Assembly (NCBI RefSeq): GCF_008868175.1
Contig: NZ_WBKT01000051.1
Span: 1 to 35,329 of the forward strand
Reading direction: 5' to 3'
Source: Micromonospora sp. AMSO31t
Lineage (GTDB): Bacteria; Actinomycetota; Actinomycetes; Mycobacteriales; Micromonosporaceae
DNA: 35,329 bases
Below, piece after piece: positions 31,008-35,329 of the stretch (its first letter is position 1; the number at the start of each line of letters is the position of its first letter). Both the position numbers and the translations under genes were made by a program. The notes beneath the pieces were generated by a model. The model made no database searches and had not been told where the DNA came from. It was given only the letters and a program-made list of their open reading frames with translations.

Positions 31008-31060
31008 GCGGATCTTGGCGAGTTTCCGTTCGCTGCTGACGGTAACTCGCCAAGATCCGC
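31008..31060. repeat. Long intergenic palindrome, REP-like
   Basis: Perfect 17-bp arms GCGGATCTTGGCGAGTT (31008-31024) and AACTCGCCAAGATCCGC (31044-31060) around a 19-nt loop that contains a further CCG/CGG pair. It lies 14 nt past the stop of the PHP gene. Its AT content is higher than that of the surrounding DNA and no T-tract follows, so a dispersed intergenic repeat is as likely as a terminator. Confidence 0.75.
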
Positions 31061-31153
31061 CACGTCGGATGCCTCGGGCGGGCAGGCGTGAAGTGCGGGG
31101 GAGCGGGTACGCGCGCGGCCGGGAGGCGGGCGCCTCCGGGATCGAGGGAGACC

Positions 31154-32044
31154 ATGGCAGCCGCCGCCGTCGTCGTGCTGGTCATCGTCGTCGCGCTCGT
31201 GGTGCTCGTCGCCTCGCTGAGCATCCGGCTGGTGCAGCAGTACCAGCGCGGCGTGGTGTTCCGCTTCGGCCGGGTGCTGGAGCACATCCGGCAGCCCGGC
31301 TTCCAGCTGATCATCCCGGTGGCCGACCGGATGGTGCGGGTGAGCATGCAGACCACCGTGATCGGGGTGCCCGCGCAGGGCGTGATCACCCGGGACAACG
31401 TCACGCTGACCGTCGACGCGGTCGTCTACTACCGGGTGGTCGACCCGGTGAAGGCCCTGGTCAATGTCCGCGACTACCCGTCGGCGGTGCTCCAGGTCGC
31501 GCAGACCGCGCTGCGCTCGGTGATCGGCAAGGCGGACCTGGACACGCTGCTGCGCGACCGCGACCGGATCAACGCGGAGCTGAAGACCGTCATCGACGCG
31601 CCCACCGAGAAGCCGTGGGGCCTGCTCATCGAGCGGGTGGAGGTCAAGGACGTGTCGCTGCCGGAGGGGATGAAGCGGTCGATGTCCCGGCAGGCCGAGG
31701 CGGAGCGGGAGCGCCGGGCCCGGGTGATCGCGGCGGACGGCGAGTTCCAGGCGTCGCGGCGGCTCGCCGACGCCTCGCGGGCCATGGCGAACACGCCGGG
31801 GGCGTACCAGTTGCGGCTGCTCCAGACGGTGGTGGATGTGGCGGCGGAGAAGAACAGCACCCTGGTCATGCCGTTCCCGGTGGAGCTGCTGCGCTTCTTC
31901 GACCGGCTGGCCGGCGGGGGTCGCGAACAGGCCGGTCCGGCCGGGCCGGGCGCGACGGAGCAGGGGGCGCCGGGGCTCGGGCCGGTGACCGAGAGCGTCG
32001 CGGCGGCGGCCGCGGACGAGGACGGCCGCCGACCCGCCGAGTGA
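31154..32044 (+). CDS. SPFH/stomatin-like (slipin) membrane protein
   Basis: A 296-residue protein with one N-terminal membrane helix (residues 3-24) and an SPFH/band-7 domain: QQYQRGVVFRFGRVLEHIRQPGFQLIIP, VITRDNVTLTVDAVVYYRVVDP, VLQVAQTALRSVIGKADLDTLLRDR. A charged coiled-coil follows (MKRSMSRQAEAERERRARVIAADGE region, about residues 175-200), then MPFPVELLRFFDRL and a disordered Gly/Ala/Glu tail. Such proteins oligomerise into membrane microdomains, often with an NfeD partner or protease; no NfeD gene is adjacent here. The ATG at 31154 is chosen because the hydrophobic anchor begins there and GAGGGAG precedes it. Confidence 0.92.
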   Translation: MAAAAVVVLVIVVALVVLVASLSIRLVQQYQRGVVFRFGRVLEHIRQPGFQLIIPVADRMVRVSMQTTVIGVPAQGVITRDNVTLTVDAVVYYRVVDPVKALVNVRDYPSAVLQVAQTALRSVIGKADLDTLLRDRDRINAELKTVIDAPTEKPWGLLIERVEVKDVSLPEGMKRSMSRQAEAERERRARVIAADGEFQASRRLADASRAMANTPGAYQLRLLQTVVDVAAEKNSTLVMPFPVELLRFFDRLAGGGREQAGPAGPGATEQGAPGLGPVTESVAAAAADEDGRRPAE

Positions 32045-32053
32045 CGGTACCGC

Positions 32054-32078
32054 GTATATGCCGATAGCCGGTATATGC
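32054..32078 (+). promoter_or_regulatory. Promoter/operator region of the PadR gene with GTATATGC direct repeats
   Basis: Two copies of GTATATGC (32054-32061 and 32071-32078) start 17 nt apart, within an inverted pair TACCG (32048-32052) / CGGTA (32069-32073). The second copy provides a -10-like TATATG about ten bases before the ATG at 32087, suggesting a leaderless transcript. The repeats are good candidates for PadR autorepression. Confidence 0.45.
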
Positions 32079-32086
32079 TCGCCCGC

Positions 32087-32434
32087 ATGACCGACAGCCC
32101 CCTACGGGAACCCACGTTCCTGGTCCTCACCGCGCTCGCCGAGACACCCCGGCACGGCTACGCGGTCATCGAGGACGTGCTGCGCATCTCCGACGGGCGG
32201 GTCCGGTTGCGCGCCGGCACCCTCTACGCCGTCCTCGACCGCCTGCGCGCCGACGGCCTCATCGAGGTCGACCGCGAGGAGGTGGTGCAGTCCCGGCTGC
32301 GCCGCTACTACCGGCTCACCGCGCTGGGCGCGACCCGGCTCGCCGACGAGGTGGCCCGGCTCCGCCGCCACGCCGACACGGCCGGCCGCCGGCTGCGCGC
32401 CGCCGGCCTGCTGCCCGGGGGAGGGGTGGCGTGA
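32087..32434 (+). CDS. PadR-family transcriptional regulator
   Basis: A 115-residue winged-helix regulator of the short PadR class: EPTFLVLTALAETPRHGYAVIEDV (first helices), VRLRAGTLYAVLDRLRADGLIEV (recognition helix and wing), then RYYRLTALGATRLADEVARLRR. The ATG at 32087 is preferred over the in-frame ATG at 32075, which lies inside the -10-like repeat. Its stop overlaps the next gene by 4 nt (GTGA), a typical pairing of a PadR repressor with a membrane protein it controls or senses through. Confidence 0.92.
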   Translation: MTDSPLREPTFLVLTALAETPRHGYAVIEDVLRISDGRVRLRAGTLYAVLDRLRADGLIEVDREEVVQSRLRRYYRLTALGATRLADEVARLRRHADTAGRRLRAAGLLPGGGVA

Positions 32435-33507
32435 GCGCCGCCGAACTGGAGCGCCGCTACCGCCGGCTGCTCGCCGTCCACCCCTGGGAACACCGCCGGG
32501 TGTACGAGGAGGAGATGGTGGCCGTCCTCCTGGCCGACGCGCGGCCCGGGCAGACCCGGCCGGGGTTCCGGGACACGGTCGACCTGATCGGCGCCGGACT
32601 GCGGGCCCGGCTGCGGGTGGGCGCACGGGGGTTCACCGAGCCGGCCTGGGCCGACGCCGCCGCGGTCACCGGCGTCCTGGTGGCGCTGGTGCTCTGCGCC
32701 GCGGCCGGGCGGAACGTGCTCGACCACCTGCTGGTGGACCCGTCCCTGCCGCCGCCGCTGCGGGCCGTCGCCCCCGACGTCGTCGACTGGCTGAGAGTGG
32801 CGGGCTGGGCGGCGGTGGCCGTGACCGCGCTGGTCGGGCTGCGCCGGCTGGCCGCCGGCCTGGCCTGGGTCGGGGTCGGCGGCTGGCTCGTGCTGGTCAG
32901 GCCGGGAGTGGGCGACCAGCCGACGTACGTCGTCGACACCCTGCCCCAGTTCGCGCTCGCCCTGGTGGCGGCCGCCGCCCTCACCGTGCCCGCCCCGGCC
33001 CGCCGGGCCGTCGCGGTCCTCGGCGTGCGCCGGCTGGCGGTGCTGGTGGCGGCCTGCCTCGCGGTGGTGTCGATCCTGGCGGTCAGCCGGCTGGCCCGGC
33101 CGCCCTTCCAGGAGGCCGCCGCCGACTACCCCGTCTACGTCCTCTACGACCTGGAAGCCCGCAGTGAGCTGGTGATCTGGCTCTACGTCGCCGGGCTGGC
33201 CGCCGCCGCCGTGGCCGCCGTCGCCGTCCTGGCCACCCTGGACCGGCCGGTGCGCCGGCGGATCGCCGTCCTGCTGGCGCCGGTCGTCGCACTGGCCCTC
33301 GTCATCGACACGGCGCTGGCCGGTTGGGCGGCGTCCACCGTGCACATGGGACACGCCATCGCGCTGGTGCCGGCCCAGTGGCTCATGCTGGTGCTCGTCC
33401 CGCCGGTCACCTTCCTGGCCGGCGTGCTGCTGGTGCGCCGCCGCGAGGAGACCCTGCGGATGGTGGCGCTGGGCCGGGCCGCCGACCGGGAACGCCCCGC
33501 CGGCTGA
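32431..33507 (+). CDS. Multi-pass membrane protein coupled to the PadR regulator
   Basis: A 358-residue protein with a soluble N-terminal segment of about 65 residues (ELERRYRRLLAVHPWEHRRVYEEEMVAVLL, RDTVDLIGAGLRARL) and then about eight hydrophobic helices. The opening resembles membrane proteins often found behind PadR genes in actinobacteria (YRRLLxxYPxxxRxxYxEEM pattern). I know of no assigned function. Its GTG start overlaps the PadR stop by 4 nt, so the two are translated together. The gene ends at a hairpin shared with the converging sensor kinase. Confidence 0.8.
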   Translation: MSAAELERRYRRLLAVHPWEHRRVYEEEMVAVLLADARPGQTRPGFRDTVDLIGAGLRARLRVGARGFTEPAWADAAAVTGVLVALVLCAAAGRNVLDHLLVDPSLPPPLRAVAPDVVDWLRVAGWAAVAVTALVGLRRLAAGLAWVGVGGWLVLVRPGVGDQPTYVVDTLPQFALALVAAAALTVPAPARRAVAVLGVRRLAVLVAACLAVVSILAVSRLARPPFQEAAADYPVYVLYDLEARSELVIWLYVAGLAAAAVAAVAVLATLDRPVRRRIAVLLAPVVALALVIDTALAGWAASTVHMGHAIALVPAQWLMLVLVPPVTFLAGVLLVRRREETLRMVALGRAADRERPAG

Positions 33508-33512
33508 GCCGC

Positions 33513-33549
33513 CGCCGGTGGCCCCGCGCTCAGGCCGGGGCCACCGGCG
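33513..33549. terminator. Bidirectional hairpin between converging genes
   Basis: Perfect 13-bp stem CGCCGGTGGCCCC / GGGGCCACCGGCG with an 11-nt loop. The stop codon of the minus-strand sensor kinase lies in the loop, and one arm encodes that protein's last residues. It serves as a terminator for both converging genes. Confidence 0.7.
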
Positions 33550-35131
33550 CCCGCTCACCCGCCTGCTCCGGCACGGCGGCCGGCCTCGGCAGGTTGAAGA
33601 CGAACCGGGCGCCCTCGGCGTATCCGTCGTCCAGCCGCAGCGTGCCGCCGTGGTACTCGATGATCTTCTTGCAGATGGCCAGCCCGATCCCGGTGCCGTC
33701 GTAGCCGCCGCGCGGATGCAGGCGCTGGAAGATCAGGAAGATCTTGTCGGCGTAGCGGGGGTCGATGCCGATGCCGTTGTCCGCCACGGCGAACTCCCAG
33801 CCGGCGTCGACCTGGGCGACCGCCACCCGGATGCGGGGCGCCCGGTCGGGGTGGCGGAACTTCACGGCGTTGCCCAGCAGGTTCTGCCAGAGCATGGTGA
33901 GCAGCGTGGGATCGCCGTGCACCACCGGCAGCGGGTCCGCCACGATCTCGGCACCCGCCTCGGCGATCCGGTCGGAGAGGTTCGACTCGGCCTGGGCGAG
34001 CACACCGGCCAGGTCCACCTCCCGGTCGTCGCTGTAGACCCGGCCGATCCGGGAGAACGCCAGCAGGTCGTTGATCAGGTTCTGCATCCGGGTCGCGCCG
34101 TCCACCGCGTACCCGATGTACTGCCGGGCCCGGTCGTCGAGCTGGTCGGCGTAGCGGCGGTGCAGCATCTGGCAGAACGACGCCACCTTGCGCAGCGGCT
34201 CCTGGAGGTCGTGCGAGGCCACATAGGCGAACTGCTCCAGGTCCTCGTTGGACCGGCGCAGCTCGGCGGCCTGCTGTTCGAGCGCGTCCCGGTGCCGGCG
34301 GCTGGTGTGCAGCGCGTCGACCATCCGCTGCCGCATGGTCTCCACGTCGGCGGTGAGCCGGGCGATGTCGGCCGGCCCCTCCGGGGCGAGGCGGTGCTCG
34401 AAGTCGCCGCCGGCGACCCGCCGCACCGAGGCGCCCAGCCGGTCCAGCGGGCGCAGCACCATGGTGCGGACCAGCACCGAGATGACGATGCTGGACAGCA
34501 GCAGCGTGGCCAGGATCGCCACGAAGAGGAGATCCCGCAGCGCCCGGGCGCCGTCGAGGTCGGCCCGGCCGGTCGCCTGTTCCCGGTCCAGCCGGGCCTC
34601 CAGGCCGGTCAGCGCCGCCTGCGCGGCGTCGAACGCGATTCCGCCCTGCCGCACCACCGGCGCCAGCTCCGCCGCGGCCGCGCCGGCCCGCCGGGCGGCG
34701 ATCAGGCGGGCCGGGTACTCGGCCCGCCAGCGCTCGGCGAGGACGAGGGCGCCGTCCAGCTCGCGGCGCGCGTCCGGCTCGCCGGTGAGCAGGTCATGGG
34801 CCCGCCGCGCGGTCGCGCGCTCGGCGGCCACCCCTTCCTCGTACCGGCGCACCAGCTCCGGGTCGCCGGTGACGACGAACCCGCGGACCGCCGCCACCTG
34901 CTCCAGCAGGCCGCTCTCCAGCCGGCTCACCGCGGTGCGGGCCGGCGAGATGTGGTCGGCCAGCCGGTTGGAGACCGCAGCCGTGTGGGACAGGGCCGCC
35001 GCGCCGATCCCGCCGCCGGCGAGCACCAGCACGGTCATCCCGAGCATCATGACGCTCAGCCGCCGGCTCGTGGTCATCCGCGCCCGGCGTCCCTCGGTGA
35101 CGGTCGTGGCCGCCGTCGCTGCGCTGCTCAC
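33530..35131 (-). CDS. Membrane sensor histidine kinase with CHASE3-like, HAMP, HisKA and HATPase domains
   Basis: A 533-residue kinase. The first helix (about residues 24-48) and second helix (about 199-222) bracket an extracytoplasmic helical domain of CHASE3 type (SRLESGLLEQVAAVRGFVVTGDPELVRRY). A HAMP linker follows (VLRPLDRLGASVRRVAGGDF), then a coiled coil and the phosphoacceptor motif FAYVASHDLQEPLRKV (His307). The ATPase domain has LWQNLLGNAVKF, VADNGIGIDPRY and GTGIGLAICKKIIEYHGG. This HisKA form (SHDLQEPL) is shared with phytochrome-like kinases. The GTG at 35131 is the longest supported start; ATG 35077 is an alternative. No response regulator is adjacent. Confidence 0.92.
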   Translation of the reverse strand: MSSAATAATTVTEGRRARMTTSRRLSVMMLGMTVLVLAGGGIGAAALSHTAAVSNRLADHISPARTAVSRLESGLLEQVAAVRGFVVTGDPELVRRYEEGVAAERATARRAHDLLTGEPDARRELDGALVLAERWRAEYPARLIAARRAGAAAAELAPVVRQGGIAFDAAQAALTGLEARLDREQATGRADLDGARALRDLLFVAILATLLLSSIVISVLVRTMVLRPLDRLGASVRRVAGGDFEHRLAPEGPADIARLTADVETMRQRMVDALHTSRRHRDALEQQAAELRRSNEDLEQFAYVASHDLQEPLRKVASFCQMLHRRYADQLDDRARQYIGYAVDGATRMQNLINDLLAFSRIGRVYSDDREVDLAGVLAQAESNLSDRIAEAGAEIVADPLPVVHGDPTLLTMLWQNLLGNAVKFRHPDRAPRIRVAVAQVDAGWEFAVADNGIGIDPRYADKIFLIFQRLHPRGGYDGTGIGLAICKKIIEYHGGTLRLDDGYAEGARFVFNLPRPAAVPEQAGERAPVAPA

Positions 35132-35173
35132 GGCAGCACACTAACGGAGGGCCGGCGGCGCGGGCGGACGCGC

Positions 35174-35329
35174 TCAGTCGAGCAGCCCACCGAGGGTCGG
35201 CAGCGGCAGCTCGGGCAGCGGCAGTCCGGACACCGACACCGACGGCAGTGGCAGCGGCAGCCGGGGCAGCGGCAGCGGCGGGCTGCCGGCCGGGGTGGGC
35301 GGACGGCTCGTCCCGGGCCTCGGCGTGCC
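35174..35329 (-). CDS. C-terminal end of a Pro/Leu-rich low-complexity protein (partial)
   Basis: From the window edge to a TGA at 35176-35174 the minus strand encodes 51 residues dominated by alternating Leu and Pro (PLPLPRLPLPLP, GLPLPELPLPTL, ending GGLLD). The DNA itself is repetitive (CTGCCGCTGCC units). The start and main domain lie outside the window, so no function can be assigned. The regular pattern and lack of stops support coding, but low-complexity DNA can mimic this. Confidence 0.5.
   Translation of the reverse strand, partial: GTPRPGTSRPPTPAGSPPLPLPRLPLPLPSVSVSGLPLPELPLPTLGGLLD

Noticed and set aside
30995..31153. A tRNA or small RNA gene in the gap holding the palindrome
   Set aside because: The only structure is one long hairpin; there is no cloverleaf pattern or recognisable RNA family.
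28034..31285. 1083-codon minus-strand frame across the TetR, PHP and SPFH genes
   Set aside because: It runs opposite three well-supported plus-strand genes and shows no motif; only the SnoaL-like piece at 28069-28467, in another frame, is supported on that strand.

Overview
The window is very GC-rich, with G or C at nearly every third codon position, frequent GTG starts, 4-nt start/stop overlaps and Tat-type signals. This fits a filamentous actinomycete, most likely a member of the Micromonosporaceae; that placement is an inference from composition and gene content. About 29 protein genes and one broken gene are supported. I see no rRNA, tRNA, CRISPR array, insertion sequence or phage gene.

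Positions 1-6576 (minus strand) read as housekeeping and stress genes: a truncated NarL-type sensor kinase preceded by two membrane-protein genes; a run of quinone-oxidoreductase-like gene, dinB (with a near-perfect LexA box just before its start) and a VOC-family gene; a DUF2231 membrane protein; and a FetB-like permease. The DUF2231 and oxidoreductase genes are preceded by nearly identical SigB/SigF-like promoter elements. Positions 6577-12852 (minus) hold exported hydrolases (penicillin-acylase-like with a discoidin domain, an endonuclease/exonuclease/phosphatase protein, a Tat-exported peptidoglycan amidase) plus a PhnB-like protein, separated by strong hairpins. Positions 13075-14077 (plus) hold a thioredoxin-like/DUF4395 redox pair.

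The centrepiece is 14185-28046, a single plus-strand operon of eleven genes: LacI regulator, two sugar ABC permeases, sugar-binding lipoprotein, two different ADP-ribosylglycohydrolase-family enzymes, a ribokinase-like kinase, a glycoside-hydrolase-like/SUMF1 fusion, a secreted esterase/beta-propeller fusion, a CaiB/BaiF CoA-transferase and a CitE-like lyase. Nearly every junction overlaps by 1 or 4 nt, and the regulator is flanked and invaded by three LacI-type operators. My hypothesis is that it imports and dismantles an acylated ribosyl- or glycosyl-conjugate: ester cleavage outside, ATP-driven import, N-riboside hydrolysis, ribose phosphorylation, and CoA activation then C-C cleavage of an organic acid. 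No ATPase subunit is present, so a shared MsiK-type ATPase would be needed.

Positions 28047-35329 hold a SnoaL/NTF2-like gene broken by one in-frame TAG, a divergent TetR regulator, a Tat-exported PHP-domain protein, a long intergenic palindrome, a stomatin-like SPFH protein, a PadR regulator coupled to a membrane protein, a CHASE3-HAMP-type sensor kinase on the minus strand, and the end of a Pro/Leu-rich protein cut by the window edge.
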